Shown: positions 27,995 to 37,590, numbered from the stretch's first letter. The stretch: DNA of 64,000 nucleotides from Mesorhizobium sp. M00.F.Ca.ET.216.01.1.1 (GCF_004010325.2 NZ_SADR02000004.1:186001-250000), one strand, 5' to 3'. Numbers and translations are program-made. Notes: generated by a model from the sequence alone, not told the origin.

Positions 27995-29523
27995 GATGCT
28001 TTTCCTTCTCCGCGAACGATGGCGCGCATGATCTTTTCCTGGCTGGCGTCGCTTGCCGCCATTTCGCCGACGATGCGTCCTTCGTTCATGACATAGATGC
28101 GGTCGGTGATGCCGAGCAGTTCGGGCATTTCCGACGAGATGACGATGATCGCCTTACCTTCGGAGGCGAGGCGCGCGATGATCGTATAGATTTCGTATTT
28201 GGCGCCGACATCGATGCCGCGTGTCGGCTCATCGAGGATCAGCACTTCCGGGTTGGCGAACAGCCACTTCGACAGCACCACCTTCTGCTGATTGCCGCCG
28301 GAAAGGTTGCCCGTCATCTGGTAGACGCTGGAGGCGCGGATGTTGGTCCTGCCGCGATAGTCGTTGGCGACGGAGAGCTCGCGCATGTCGTCGATCACGC
28401 TGTGGCGCGACACTCCGGGAAGATTGGCCAGCGTGATGTTGTGCTTGATATGGTCGATCAGGTTGAGGCCATAGGTCTTGCGGTCCTCGGTGACGTAGGC
28501 GATGCCGTGTTCCACCGCCTTGCTGACCGAGGAAATATCGATCGGCTTGCCGTTGAGGAGCACGTCGCCGGTGACGCGGCGGCCATAGGACCGGCCGAAC
28601 AGGCTCATGGCGAATTCGGTGCGGCCGGCGCCCATCAGCCCAGCAATGCCGACCACCTCGCCTTTGCGCACATCGATATCGATGCCCTTGATCACCTGCC
28701 GCTCGGGATGGATCGGGTGATAGACCGACCAGTTCTTCACTTCGAGCACGATCTCGCCAATCTCTGGCTCGCGCGGTGGGAAACGGTCGTCGAGCGAGCG
28801 GCCGACCATCGAGGTGATGATGCGGTCTTCGCTGATGTCTTTCTTGTCGAGGGTCTCGATGGTCCGTCCGTCACGGATGATGGTGACCTTGTCGGCGACC
28901 CGGTTCACCTCGTTGAGCTTGTGCGAGATCAGGATCGAGGTGATGCCTTGCCGCTTGAATTCGAGCAGCAGATCGAGCAGCGCTTGGCTGTCCTTTTCGC
29001 TGAGGCTCGCCGTCGGTTCGTCGAGGATCAGCAACTTCACTTCCTTGCTGAGCGCCTTGGCGATTTCGACCAGTTGCTGTTTGCCGACGCCGATATTGGT
29101 GATCAGCGTCTTGGGATCTTCCTTGAGACCCACCTTCTTGAGCAGGGCGCTGGTGCGCTTCTCATTGGCGTTCCAGTCGATGATGCCGTACGTGGCATGC
29201 TCGTTGCCGAGAAAGATGTTTTCGGTGATCGACAGCATCGGCACCAGCGCAAGCTCCTGGTGGATGATGACAATGCCGAGATGTTCGCTGTCGTGGATGC
29301 CTTTGAAATGGCACTCCTGCCCGCGATAGATGATTTCGCCGTCATAAGTGCCGGACGGATAGACGCCTGACAGCACCTTCATCAATGTCGATTTGCCGGC
29401 GCCGTTCTCGCCGACAACGGCGTGAATCTCGCCTTCCTCGACACGAAGGTTGACGTTCGACAGCGCCTTCACGCCGGGAAACGTCTTGGTGATGTCGCGC
29501 ATCTCCAAAATCGTCGAGGTCAT
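27991..29523 (-). CDS. gguA: GguA: sugar ABC transporter ATPase
   Basis: 510 residues from ATG 29523 ([20 protein letters not shown]). It has two ABC modules, as usual for RbsA/XylG-type proteins. The first Walker A is GENGAGKST near residue 38. The second module has the degenerate loop [12 protein letters not shown], lacking the lysine, and the signature [15 protein letters not shown] with Walker [12 protein letters not shown]. It powers uptake of arabinose, galactose and glucose with ChvE and GguB. A hairpin attenuator lies between chvE and this gene. It overlaps gguB by 4 bp. Confidence 0.94.
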   Translation of the reverse strand: MTSTILEMRDITKTFPGVKALSNVNLRVEEGEIHAVVGENGAGKSTLMKVLSGVYPSGTYDGEIIYRGQECHFKGIHDSEHLGIVIIHQELALVPMLSITENIFLGNEHATYGIIDWNANEKRTSALLKKVGLKEDPKTLITNIGVGKQQLVEIAKALSKEVKLLILDEPTASLSEKDSQALLDLLLEFKRQGITSILISHKLNEVNRVADKVTIIRDGRTIETLDKKDISEDRIITSMVGRSLDDRFPPREPEIGEIVLEVKNWSVYHPIHPERQVIKGIDIDVRKGEVVGIAGLMGAGRTEFAMSLFGRSYGRRVTGDVLLNGKPIDISSVSKAVEHGIAYVTEDRKTYGLNLIDHIKHNITLANLPGVSRHSVIDDMRELSVANDYRGRTNIRASSVYQMTGNLSGGNQQKVVLSKWLFANPEVLILDEPTRGIDVGAKYEIYTIIARLASEGKAIIVISSEMPELLGITDRIYVMNEGRIVGEMAASDASQEKIMRAIVRGEGKAS

Positions 29524-29581
29524 TGGGAATACCGCTCCTGCGAGGTCCGCAAACAATACCGGGGTCGCTGGTGAACGAAAA

Positions 29582-29607
29582 GGGGTCCTGCGTTTGCGCA
29601 GGACCCC
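29582..29607 (-). terminator. Intra-operon hairpin between chvE and gguA
   Basis: GGGGTCCTGCG (29582-29592) and CGCAGGACCCC (29597-29607) make a perfect 11-bp stem with a 4-nt loop. On the minus strand it is followed by TTTTCG. It lies 17 bp after the chvE stop. A partial terminator or 3' stabiliser here would give more ChvE than membrane components, a common pattern in ABC operons. Confidence 0.7.
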
Positions 29608-29624
29608 AGGTTTGGATGCTGCGA

Positions 29625-30692
29625 TTACTTCAGCTCGTCGGCCTTGATGTAGCCGGAATCGACCACCAGCGCCTGGTAGTTCGACTTGTCGACATCATGC
29701 GGCGTCAACAGGATCGAGGGAACGACCTTGACGTCGTTGTTGTAGGTCTTGGTGTCGAGGCCGTCCGGCTTGCCGCCCGAAAGCACCTTGTCGACGAGCT
29801 CGACGGTTGCCTTGGCCAGTTCGCGGGTGTCCTTGAACACGGTCGAGTACTGTTCGCCGGCAATGATCGCCTTGACCGAAGCGGTCTCGGCATCCTGACC
29901 GGTGACGACCGGCCACGGCTGATCGGCCGTGCCGTAGCCGACGGCGCGCAGCGAAGCAATGATGCCGCGCGACAGGCCGTCATACGGCGAGAGCACGCCA
30001 TCGACGCGGCTGCCATCCGAGTAGTTGGCGGAGAGCAAATTGTCCATGCGGGCCTGGGCGGTCGCCGCCAGCCAGCGCAGCGTGCCGACCTTGTCCATGC
30101 CCATCTGGCCGGACTTGACGACGAGGGTCTTGTCGTCGATCAGCGGCTGCAGAACCGACATGGCGCCGTTATAGAAGAAGAAGGCGTTGTTGTCGTCTGG
30201 CGAACCGCCGAACAGCTCGATGTTGAACGGACCCTTCTTCTCCGGGTAACCAAGGCCCTTGAGCAGTGATTTGGCCTGGATGACGCCGACGCCGAAATTG
30301 TCGAAGGTGGTGTAGTAGTCGACGTTTCCGGTCTTCTTGATCAGGCGGTCGTAGGCGACGACGACGACGCCCGCGTCAGCGGACTTCTGCAGCGCGTCCG
30401 CCATCGTGGTGCCGTCGATCGAGGCGATGATCAGCGCCTTCGGGCCCTTGGTGATTTCGTTTTCCAGCTGGCTGAGCTGGTTCGGAATGTCGTCCTGCGC
30501 GTATTGCAGGTCGACGGTGTAGCCGAGAGCCTCGAGCTGGGACTTGACGGCATCGCCGTCGTTGATCCAGCGCTGCGAGGTCTTGGTGGGCATCAGCACG
30601 CCGACCAGGCCTTTATCGTCTGCATGTGCCGTAACGGTCATGGCCGCGAAGCCAACCGCCAGAGCGGCGACCAAAGTCTTGATGATTTTCAC
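29625..30692 (-). CDS. chvE: ChvE: periplasmic multiple-sugar-binding protein
   Basis: 355 residues with a signal peptide (about 1 to 24, ending VTAHA). The mature protein is a type I sugar-binding protein (Peripla_BP_4): [20 protein letters not shown] at the N terminus, [19 protein letters not shown] in the first lobe, and [15 protein letters not shown] in the second. In Agrobacterium ChvE binds arabinose, glucose and galactose for uptake and for VirA signalling and chemotaxis. It is the first gene of the operon and divergent from the LysR-type regulator gene gbpR. Confidence 0.95.
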   Translation of the reverse strand: MKIIKTLVAALAVGFAAMTVTAHADDKGLVGVLMPTKTSQRWINDGDAVKSQLEALGYTVDLQYAQDDIPNQLSQLENEITKGPKALIIASIDGTTMADALQKSADAGVVVVAYDRLIKKTGNVDYYTTFDNFGVGVIQAKSLLKGLGYPEKKGPFNIELFGGSPDDNNAFFFYNGAMSVLQPLIDDKTLVVKSGQMGMDKVGTLRWLAATAQARMDNLLSANYSDGSRVDGVLSPYDGLSRGIIASLRAVGYGTADQPWPVVTGQDAETASVKAIIAGEQYSTVFKDTRELAKATVELVDKVLSGGKPDGLDTKTYNNDVKVVPSILLTPHDVDKSNYQALVVDSGYIKADELK

Positions 30693-30926
30693 ATTAACTC
30701 TCCCTGGTTGATGAACGCGACACCTCGGGGCTTCGCGGGCCGCGCAGTCGAGCAGAAGCGCAAAGGCGCTGCTGTCGTCATGCCGATCTCCGGTATCCTC
30801 CCAATCGGCCCCAGGACGCTGATTTTAGTCGATACGATTTTTCTCGTAAGCGACCGTCGGGCCTCAGGACGCGCGAAGGGTGCTGTCCTTTGCCATAACT
30901 GTCAAATGCGATCTTTGGTGGTTGCT

Positions 30927-30942
30927 ATATCGAAATCGATAT
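30927..30942. promoter_or_regulatory. Dyad in the chvE-gbpR spacer, candidate GbpR site
   Basis: ATATCG and CGATAT flank a 4-bp centre, giving a 16-bp inverted repeat 67 bp before the gbpR start. The whole spacer (30693-31008, 316 bp) is non-coding and holds both promoters. A LysR protein would be expected to bind such a dyad, but the assignment is inferred. Confidence 0.4.
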
Positions 30943-31008
30943 GTAGAACAAGCCACGCTATCTCCCCGGATTGTTGGTCGGCTACGAACGACAAGCAAGG
31001 AAAAAATC

Positions 31009-31998
31009 ATGGCAGCACTGCGAAATCCTGATGGACTTTCAGACGGTTACGACGAAAGTCCTGGCAGCAGTGAAACCCTGCTGCGTAGCGGACTCAACCT
31101 GCGCCATATGCGTATGATCGTTACGCTCGACGATCACGGCCGCGTCAGCGCCGCTGCCCAGGTGATGAACATCTCGCAGCCTGCCGCCTCGCGCATGATC
31201 GCCGAGATGGAGGCGGTGCTCGACGTCAAGCTGTGCGAAAGGCTGCCGCGCGGCATCACGCTGACGCCCTATGGCAAGGCTCTGGCCAGGCGCGCTCGTT
31301 CGATCCTGCTGGAGATGCGCGAGGTTGACCGTGAGATATCAGAGCTCAAGGCGGGCAAGGGCGGCTCGGTGTTCCTCGGCGCCGTGACGGCGCCAGCGAT
31401 TGAACTGGCGGTGCCGGCGATCCGTGAAATCCGGCGCATTTATCCGCGCATCGAGATCAACATGCAGGTCGAGACCTCCAATGTGCTGGCGCGCGAATTG
31501 ATCGCCACGCGCCATGACTTTATCATCGCGCGCGTTCCCGATGACCTCAATCCGCGGCTGTTCGAGTCGCGCGTGATCGGCGTCGAGAAGGCCTGCCTGA
31601 TCGTGCGCCGCGGCCATCCGCTGACCAGGGGCAAGGCGGTGGGGTTGGAGGAAACCGCCGCCTATGACTGGGTTTTCCAATCTGGCGGCTCGCCGCTGCG
31701 CCAGGCGATGGAAAGCAACTTTTTGAACCGCAACATCCCTTTGCCGGACCGCATCCTCAACACCAGCTCGCTACTCTTGACCCTGGTCATGGTGGCCCAG
31801 TCCGACGCCATTGCGCCGGTGTCGATCCAGGTGGCGAAATTCATCCAGAACCCCGACGGCCTGGCCGGCGCCATCGACGTCGTGCAGACCGAGTTCGACA
31901 TCGAGGTCAGGCCCTACAGCCTGATCACGGTGAAGAACCGCGTGCTGTCGCCGGCGGCCAAGATGCTGCACGACTTTATCTTGCGGGAAGTGGGATGA
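31009..31998 (+). CDS. gbpR: GbpR: LysR-type regulator of the chvE operon
   Basis: 329 residues from ATG 31009 (MAALRNPDGLSDGYDESPGS), with AAGGAA upstream; the open frame from 30880 has no better start. The winged helix near residues 30 to 90 contains VSAAAQVMNISQPAASRMIA, typical of LysR proteins. The rest is the two-lobed effector domain. Divergent placement from chvE matches GbpR of Agrobacterium, which activates chvE in response to sugars. Confidence 0.92.
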   Translation: MAALRNPDGLSDGYDESPGSSETLLRSGLNLRHMRMIVTLDDHGRVSAAAQVMNISQPAASRMIAEMEAVLDVKLCERLPRGITLTPYGKALARRARSILLEMREVDREISELKAGKGGSVFLGAVTAPAIELAVPAIREIRRIYPRIEINMQVETSNVLARELIATRHDFIIARVPDDLNPRLFESRVIGVEKACLIVRRGHPLTRGKAVGLEETAAYDWVFQSGGSPLRQAMESNFLNRNIPLPDRILNTSSLLLTLVMVAQSDAIAPVSIQVAKFIQNPDGLAGAIDVVQTEFDIEVRPYSLITVKNRVLSPAAKMLHDFILREVG

Positions 31999-32002
31999 CG
32001 GC

Positions 32003-32076
32003 TGGAGCGGGTAGCGGGAATCGAACCCGCGCGTTCAGCTTGGGAAGCTGACAGGCTGCCATTACATCATACCCGC
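32003..32076 (-). tRNA. tRNA-Gly (anticodon CCC)
   Basis: The minus strand from 32076 to 32003 folds as a tRNA. The acceptor stem pairs GCGGGTA with TACCCGC. The anticodon arm is TCAGC, loop TTCCCAA, GCTGA, so the anticodon is CCC, which reads GGG glycine codons. The T arm holds GGGTTCGATTCCC-type sequence. CCA is encoded at the 3' end (32005-32003). It lies just downstream of gbpR on the opposite strand. Confidence 0.97.
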
Positions 32077-32267
32077 GCAGCAGCCTCGTTACCATGCGAG
32101 CTGCGGTTCGGGCAATCGCAAAGCGATCCGCTCGTTTCGCTTACGCAAGGCAGCCATATGGCTGGCGAGATTCCATGCGAGGCCGTCCCTGCGCGAGAGC
32201 GGTTGCAGGCCGTATCGCAATTTATCAATATCTCTGTTCCTGATCTGGCCCGAAAAGGGAGGATTTC

Positions 32268-32633
32268 ATGAGAACTTTGCTGACCGCAGCGTTATTGTGC
32301 GGATTCGTGACCGCAGCTCATGCGGGCATGTCGGTTTCGGTCGAATGGGGCCCAACCAAGAAGTGTTTTGACAGCAAGTCACCACCCATGAAGCTTACCG
32401 GAGTTCCAGCGGGTACCGCGAAACTGGACATTCGCATGGTCGACCTGGATGCGCCGGATTTTGCTCACGGCGGCGGCAGGGTGGCATATTCCGGAAATTC
32501 GCTGCCTTACGGCGCGTTTTCATACCGGGGGCCATGCCCTCCCTCACCGCATACATATCAGTTCACGGTCAAGGCACTTGATGCTGCTGGTAAGACGGTC
32601 GGAACGGCAAAGGCAAAGAAGCGATTTCCGTAG
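32268..32633 (+). CDS. Small secreted PEBP/YbhB-like protein
   Basis: 121 residues with a signal peptide (1 to about 19, ending TAAHA) and a GGGAGG site. The mature part has the phosphatidylethanolamine-binding-protein pattern in reduced form: CFDSKSPPMKLTGVPAGTAK, then MVDLDAPDFAHGGG, and YRGPCPPSPHTYQFTVKALD. It is shorter than typical PEBP/YbhB proteins (about 150 to 185 residues), so the ligand pocket may be reduced. Function in bacteria is largely unknown. It stands alone between the tRNA and a small membrane protein gene. Confidence 0.8.
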   Translation: MRTLLTAALLCGFVTAAHAGMSVSVEWGPTKKCFDSKSPPMKLTGVPAGTAKLDIRMVDLDAPDFAHGGGRVAYSGNSLPYGAFSYRGPCPPSPHTYQFTVKALDAAGKTVGTAKAKKRFP

Positions 32634-32754
32634 GGACGCCGATACAGCCACCGCATGGCTGGGTGATCCGGATCCGGAGCACGGCCTTGATGCCGGGCGG
32701 GCAAGTGCGTAATTCTACCGTACCCGAATCGGGGCGACCGAATCTGGAGGCACC

Positions 32755-33018
32755 TTGTCCGCACTGACACGCTTTCTCGGCGATACGCCGCTCAGGGTTC
32801 TCCTGAAGCTGCTGGTGGTCTCTTTCCTCGTCGGCCTGGTCATGAACGCCTTCGGGTGGTCGCCTATGGATGTGCTTTACGGCATCCGGAAATTCTTCAT
32901 CGATCTGTGGAACCTAGGCTTTCACGCCATCGACCGGTTCCTCGGCTATATCCTGCTCGGTGCCGCGATCGTCGTGCCTGCCTTCATCCTGCTGAGGATC
33001 GCCAACTACCGCAAGTGA
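32755..33018 (+). CDS. Small inner-membrane protein (DUF6460-like)
   Basis: 87 residues starting at TTG 32755 behind GGAGG. There are two membrane segments, at about 14 to 34 (LLKLLVVSFLVGLVMNAFGW) and 60 to 82 (FLGYILLGAAIVVPAFILL). It resembles short membrane proteins conserved across Rhizobiales, which I recall as DUF6460, with no known function. Its last 13 bp overlap the 3' end of the convergent deacetylase-like gene. Confidence 0.8.
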   Translation: MSALTRFLGDTPLRVLLKLLVVSFLVGLVMNAFGWSPMDVLYGIRKFFIDLWNLGFHAIDRFLGYILLGAAIVVPAFILLRIANYRK

Positions 33019-33923
33019 ACCATCAGGCGTAGCTCGAAGCCACCTCGAACAGGATGGCGTGGCGCGGCCAGTTCGACCACGTCCGTCGAATAGCCGCCGC
33101 CGATGACGCCGCAGACCGGAATGCCGAGCGCATGGAAATGACCGATCACCATGTCGTCGCGGGCACGCAGCCCGTCATTCGATAGCGACAACCGGCCAAG
33201 CCGGTCCCGAGCATGGACGTCGACCCCGGCGTTATAGAAAACAAGATCCCAGTGCGCTTTCTCTGACAGACCCGGCAGGATGTCGCCCAGCCGCTCGATA
33301 TAGGCCGCATCGCCGGTGCCGTCCGGCAAGGCGACATCGAGGCTGGAGGCGATCTTGCGCACCGGATAGTTGCGCTCGCCATGCATGGAAAAGGTGAACA
33401 CCCGCGGCTCGTTGCCCAGAATGTCGGCTGTGCCGTCGCCTTGATGCACGTCGAGATCGACAACCAGGATGTTGCGGGCGGCACCTTCGGCGAGCAGCAC
33501 CAGCGCGGCGACCGCCACGTCGTTGAAGGTGCAGAAGCCGGCGCCTTGCGCCCGCCGCGCATGGTGGCTGCCGCCGGCGCTGTTGCAGGCGATGCCGTTC
33601 AGCAACGCCAGCCGCGCCGTCAGCACCGTGCCACCGGTGGCCAGCTGCGCCCTGAGCGAGACGCGTGGCCCAATCTGAAAGCCGATCTCCCGCTCAACCT
33701 GGGCAGGCACTTCGCAGGCAACCACCTGTTCGACATAGTCGGCCGCATGGGCGAGCTTCAGCCATGGTGCCGGCGTCGGATCGGGCACGTTGAGTGCGCT
33801 CGGCACGGCCAGTCCGCGCGCGCTCAAAGCCTGCATCAGCAACGGATATTTGCTCATCGGGAAGCGATGATTGACGGCGAAGCCGGCGTCGTAGCCGGGA
33901 TGATGAACGATCTGCAGGGGCAT
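33006..33923 (-). CDS. Histone-deacetylase-superfamily hydrolase
   Basis: 305 residues from ATG 33923 (MPLQIVHHPGYDAGFAVNHR); the frame opens earlier without a good start. It has the zinc amidohydrolase signatures of this superfamily: SHHARRAQGAGFCTFNDVAV near 130 to 150, the zinc ligands in VDLDVHQGDG and GVDVHARD, and GGGYS near the end. Bacterial members act on acetylated polyamines or similar small amides, or produce acetoin-related effects. The substrate here is unknown. It is convergent with the small membrane protein gene. Confidence 0.88.
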   Translation of the reverse strand: MPLQIVHHPGYDAGFAVNHRFPMSKYPLLMQALSARGLAVPSALNVPDPTPAPWLKLAHAADYVEQVVACEVPAQVEREIGFQIGPRVSLRAQLATGGTVLTARLALLNGIACNSAGGSHHARRAQGAGFCTFNDVAVAALVLLAEGAARNILVVDLDVHQGDGTADILGNEPRVFTFSMHGERNYPVRKIASSLDVALPDGTGDAAYIERLGDILPGLSEKAHWDLVFYNAGVDVHARDRLGRLSLSNDGLRARDDMVIGHFHALGIPVCGVIGGGYSTDVVELAAPRHPVRGGFELRLMVHLR

Positions 33924-33978
33924 GAGGTGCTGTCTGACGGGCCTGCGCCAGTTATGAATTTCGGTTGGCCGCGGTGGG

Positions 33979-35388
33979 ATGAGTGATTGCGCGGTGACGG
34001 GAAATTGGGGCAGATCGGCTATTCGATCAAGCCGCAATGAGGAAGCAATCCTGGATCAGGCGTCGACAACGGCCAATATCCGATCCTTCGCCGTCACCAA
34101 CCGCTCGGTGCTCGCCATCGCGGTGCCGATGACGCTTGCCTATCTGACGACGCCGCTGCTCGGTATCGTCGATACGGCCGTGGTCGGCCAGTTTGGCGAT
34201 GCAGCCCTGCTTGGCGGCCTGGCGGCAGGCGCCCTGATCTTTGATGTCGTCTTCACCAGTTTCAATTTCTTGCGCTCCGGCACCACCGGCCTCGTTGCCC
34301 AGGCTTTCGGTCGCGGCGACCAGTTGGAAGAGCAGGCGGTGTTCTGGCGCGCGGTGCTGATCGCCGTTATCGCCGGCATCGTGCTCGCCGCACTTGCGCC
34401 ATTGGTCGCCGTCGCCGGACAGTGGTTCATGGGCGCCGAACCGCGCGTCAGCGAGGCGATGGCCGTTTACATCTGTATCAGGCTGCTCGCAGCGCCCTTC
34501 TCGCTGATCAACTACGCCATCCTCGGCTATGTTCTGGGGCGCGGCGAGGGTGGGCTTGGGCTGATGCTGCAGCTGGTGCTCAACGGCATCAATATCGCGC
34601 TCTGCTCCCTGCTTGGCTTGAAGCTCGGATGGGGCGTCGCCGGCGTCGCCTGGGCAACTGTCACCGGCGAATTCCTGGCCATGCTGCTTGGCCTGGCAAT
34701 CGTTATCAGGCGGTTCCGTGCGGCACCTCGACTGCCGCGCCATCGCGTCCTCGACCTGCCGGCATTCCTGCGCATGCTATCGCTCAACCGCGACATCATG
34801 ATCCGCTCGTTTTCGCTGCTCGCAGCTTTCGCGCTGTTCACCCGCCAGGGCGCGCAGTTCGGCACGGTGACGCTGGCCGCCAACGCGGTGCTGATGAACT
34901 TCTTCCTTATCGCCGGCTATTTCCTCGACGGCTTCGCCACAGCCGCCGAACAGCTTGCCGGACGTGCCGTCGGCGCGCGTGCCGCGATACCCTTCCGGCA
35001 GGCGGTGCGGCTGACGCTGTTCTGGGGCTTCGGGCTAGCGGGCGCGGCAACGCTCGTCTTGCTGTTGGAAGGAACCGATCTGGTTGCCCTGATCACCACA
35101 TCTGAAGATGTTCGCGCCGTTGCCGACATCTATCTGCCGTGGGCGGCGTTCACCGCGTTAAGCGGCGTGCTGGCGTTCCAGATGGACGGCGTCTTCATCG
35201 GCGCCACCTGGTCGCGCGACATGCGCAACATGATGCTTCTGTCCTTCCTTGCGTTCAGCGCCGCGTTGCTCATCATGGCGTCGGCCTTCGGCAATCACGG
35301 CCTGTGGGCGGCGCTGCATGTCTTTCTGCTGGTGCGCGGTTTTAGCCTGCTTGCCATCCTGCGACTGCGGGTGCGCACAGCCTTCTAG
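33979..35388 (+). CDS. MATE-family (DinF-type) efflux transporter
   Basis: 469 residues with twelve hydrophobic segments. The first lies after residue 40, in the MTLAYLTTPLLGIVDTAVVG stretch typical of DinF-type MATE transporters. Two homologous halves are visible. It exports drugs or metabolites in exchange for sodium or protons. The start is uncertain: ATG 33979 has GGTGGG directly against it, and GTG 33994 is an alternative. The gene is divergent from the deacetylase-like gene by 55 bp. Confidence 0.9.
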   Translation: MSDCAVTGNWGRSAIRSSRNEEAILDQASTTANIRSFAVTNRSVLAIAVPMTLAYLTTPLLGIVDTAVVGQFGDAALLGGLAAGALIFDVVFTSFNFLRSGTTGLVAQAFGRGDQLEEQAVFWRAVLIAVIAGIVLAALAPLVAVAGQWFMGAEPRVSEAMAVYICIRLLAAPFSLINYAILGYVLGRGEGGLGLMLQLVLNGINIALCSLLGLKLGWGVAGVAWATVTGEFLAMLLGLAIVIRRFRAAPRLPRHRVLDLPAFLRMLSLNRDIMIRSFSLLAAFALFTRQGAQFGTVTLAANAVLMNFFLIAGYFLDGFATAAEQLAGRAVGARAAIPFRQAVRLTLFWGFGLAGAATLVLLLEGTDLVALITTSEDVRAVADIYLPWAAFTALSGVLAFQMDGVFIGATWSRDMRNMMLLSFLAFSAALLIMASAFGNHGLWAALHVFLLVRGFSLLAILRLRVRTAF

Positions 35389-36464
35389 CTGAGCGGCTTG
35401 GATGCCCATTGATCGAGACTGATATCGCGCAACTCCCGCAGCGACGTGAGCCGTTCCTTCTCGGCAAAGCGGAGCATCCCGGCAACGATGCGGCCCGGCA
35501 GCGAGGGCCCGGCATAGATCATGCCGGTATAAAGCTGGACGAGATCGGCGCCTGCGCGCATCTTTTCCACTGCCGTCTCAGCGGAGTCGACGCCACCGAC
35601 GCCGATGATGGCGCGGTCCGGGCCAAGTAGCTTGCGCATCTTGGCCAGCACGATGGTCGAGCGCTCGAACAGCGGTTTTCCCGAAAGCCCGCCGGTTTCG
35701 CTGGCAAGGCCAGCGCTGCGCAGCGCCGGCCGCGCGATGGTTGTGTTGGAGACGATGATACCGTCTATTTGCTTGTCGGCAACCTCGGCGGCGATATCCC
35801 TCAGCTCCGCCTCGACCAGGTCCGGCGCGATCTTGAGGAAAATCGGCGGTTTCGCCGAAGCTCTCGCACGCGCGGCCATAACGCGCAACAGCAGTTCGCC
35901 AAGCTGTTCGCGCGCCTGCATGTTGCGCAAGCCCGGCGTATTCGGCGAGGAGATGTTGATCGTCAGGTAAGTGGCGTACGGCGCAAACCTGATAACGCCG
36001 CGTTCGTAGTCGCCGATGCGGTCGGCGCTGTCCTTGTTGGCGCCGATGTTGACGCCGACGACGCCAGCGCGGCCCTTGCGGGCGGCAAGGCGTTTTTCGG
36101 CGGTATCGTGGCCCTCATTGTTGAAGCCCAGCCGGTTGATCACGGCTTCGTCTTTCGTCAGCCGGAAAATCCGCGGCTTCGGGTTGCCCGCCTGCGGCAG
36201 CGGCGTCACCGTGCCGACCTCGGCGAAGCCGAAGCCGAGGCCAAGCAGCGCGTCGGGCACCTCGGCGTTCTTGTCGTAGCCGGCGGCCATGCCGAGCGGA
36301 TTCGGGAAATCGATGCCGCAGACGCTGACCTTCAGCCGGTTGTCGCGCGGCGCGCGCCCGGCGACCGGCAGGCCGCATCTCAGCGCCGCGATCGACAGCC
36401 CATGTGCGGTTTCCGGATCGAGCGTGAACAGGAGTTTCTGGCCGATCCGGTCAAGCGCGCTCAT
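35385..36464 (-). CDS. pyrD: Dihydroorotate dehydrogenase (quinone)
   Basis: 359 residues, class 2 (membrane-associated). FMN-binding and catalytic segments are visible: NPLGMAAGYDKNAEVPDALL near residue 55, FNNEGHD, VNISSPNTPGLRNMQ with the catalytic serine region near 170, and GVGGVDSAETAVEKMRAGA near 300. It oxidises dihydroorotate to orotate, passing electrons to quinone, in pyrimidine synthesis. Its ATG overlaps the stop of the DUF952 gene (ATGA), so the pair is translationally coupled. Confidence 0.96.
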   Translation of the reverse strand: MSALDRIGQKLLFTLDPETAHGLSIAALRCGLPVAGRAPRDNRLKVSVCGIDFPNPLGMAAGYDKNAEVPDALLGLGFGFAEVGTVTPLPQAGNPKPRIFRLTKDEAVINRLGFNNEGHDTAEKRLAARKGRAGVVGVNIGANKDSADRIGDYERGVIRFAPYATYLTINISSPNTPGLRNMQAREQLGELLLRVMAARARASAKPPIFLKIAPDLVEAELRDIAAEVADKQIDGIIVSNTTIARPALRSAGLASETGGLSGKPLFERSTIVLAKMRKLLGPDRAIIGVGGVDSAETAVEKMRAGADLVQLYTGMIYAGPSLPGRIVAGMLRFAEKERLTSLRELRDISLDQWASKPLS

Positions 36465-36811
36465 TCTGCCTCCGGCGCCGGGAATTGGTGCATGCCGTCG
36501 GCGCCGAGCGGCAATGGCTGCACCCGGACGACGGCCTCGAGGTCGAGCGGGCCGTAGAGATGCGGGAACAACGCGCCGCCGCGCGAGACTTCGTATTTCA
36601 GCGCATCGCCCAAGCGCGCGCCGTCGACGGCGACCAGCAGCAGCCCGGTCTGGCCGGCAAAATGTCTTGCTGCCGTTTCCCTGACTTGCCCGGCAGTGGA
36701 AAAATGGATGAAGCCATCGGCAACGTCGATCGGCGCTCCGGTGAAGCCGCCGTTTCTTTCAGCCTCGCGCCACAGCGCTTCAGGAACTATCTTGTAGATA
36801 ATCTGAGACAT
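36461..36811 (-). CDS. DUF952-family protein
   Basis: 116 residues from ATG 36811 (MSQIIYKIVPEALWREAERN). The frame remains open to 37030, but that part covers the palindromic repeat and has no coding pattern. The protein matches the small DUF952 family: FTGAPIDVADGFIHFSTAGQ, then a central VAVDGARLGDALKYEVSRG and PHLYGPLDLEAV. The family is structurally related to ADP-ribosyl-type folds but is uncharacterised. The gene is coupled to pyrD by a 4-bp overlap, a linkage common in rhizobia. Confidence 0.88.
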   Translation of the reverse strand: MSQIIYKIVPEALWREAERNGGFTGAPIDVADGFIHFSTAGQVRETAARHFAGQTGLLLVAVDGARLGDALKYEVSRGGALFPHLYGPLDLEAVVRVQPLPLGADGMHQFPAPEAE

Positions 36812-36853
36812 GGTTGCGCTATAGTCCGAACGAACCATGCGGGGAAGGGGCAA

Positions 36854-36935
36854 GCAGGTTCCGGAAAAGCATGCGCTCGGGCTTGACCCAGGGCTTGACC
36901 CGAGGGTGTCACACGGTTTTCCGACAAGAACCTGC
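36854..36935. repeat. Palindromic intergenic repeat, copy 2 (with internal insert)
   Basis: GCAGGTTC at 36854 and GAACCTGC ending at 36935 are the same terminal inverted repeats as in the copy at 23399-23443. The interior shares GGAAAAG and CACGGTTTTCCG. A further element is inserted: CTCGGG and CCCGAG surround a tandem duplication of GGGCTTGACCC. It lies between the DUF952 gene and the periplasmic protein gene. Confidence 0.6.
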
Positions 36936-37015
36936 GCAAAATGGAAGGCCGGAGTTCTTCCCAACTTCCGGCGCAACATGTGATAGATTGCACTAATTGG
37001 CCCATGGAGGACAAC

Positions 37016-37453
37016 ATGCGTCTGCAGCACGTCTTGATCCCCGCAGCACTTGTCTCGCTCGTCGCGGCATCGGCCTTTTCCGAGGAACCCGAGCGCTACC
37101 GGCTGGAAAAGTCAGCCAACGGCTACGTCCGCATGGATACCCAGACCGGCGCCATGTCGATTTGCGAGGAGCGTTCCGGCCAGCTCGTCTGCAAGATGGC
37201 GGCAGACGAACGCGCCGCCTTGCAGGATGAGATCGACCAGCTGCAAAGCTCGGTGAAGGCGCTCGACGAGCGTGTCGCCAAGCTCGAAAGCTCGCCGACC
37301 GCCCGGCTGGAATCGACTTTGCCGACCGAGGAGGAGTTCAACAAGACGATGAGCTACATGGAGCGCTTCCTGCGCGGCTTCATGGATATCGTCAAGGACA
37401 TGGACAAGGACAGCGGTGAGGATGGCGCCAAGCCCAGTCCGCAAAAGACCTGA
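37016..37453 (+). CDS. Periplasmic coiled-coil protein of unknown function
   Basis: 145 residues from ATG 37016 with GGAGG 6 bp upstream. Residues 1 to 22 are a signal peptide (LIPAALVSLVAASAFS). The segment about 30 to 62 has two cysteines in a MSICEERSGQLVCKMAADER pattern seen in small Rhizobiales proteins. Residues 62 to 95 form a heptad-rich coiled coil (LQDEIDQLQSSVKALDERVA). The acidic and lysine-rich C terminus is unstructured. I do not recognise a function. It stands alone, 138 bp before the response-regulator gene. Confidence 0.8.
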   Translation: MRLQHVLIPAALVSLVAASAFSEEPERYRLEKSANGYVRMDTQTGAMSICEERSGQLVCKMAADERAALQDEIDQLQSSVKALDERVAKLESSPTARLESTLPTEEEFNKTMSYMERFLRGFMDIVKDMDKDSGEDGAKPSPQKT

Positions 37454-37590
37454 CCGGCACGCAAGCTGGTCTTGGGGAAAATCTGCGTACGGGCTTTGCC
37501 GCTTGAAAACAGCCGATAACGCCGCATAATCGTTCTGGCCCGTAAACCGTAAAAAAGCAGACAATCGGCAATGGGGCCAGGGAGGGATAT

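Noticed and set aside
32003-32076. Integrative-element attachment site at the tRNA-Gly gene
   Set aside because: No direct repeat of the tRNA 3' end, integrase or compositional shift is seen on either side within the window.
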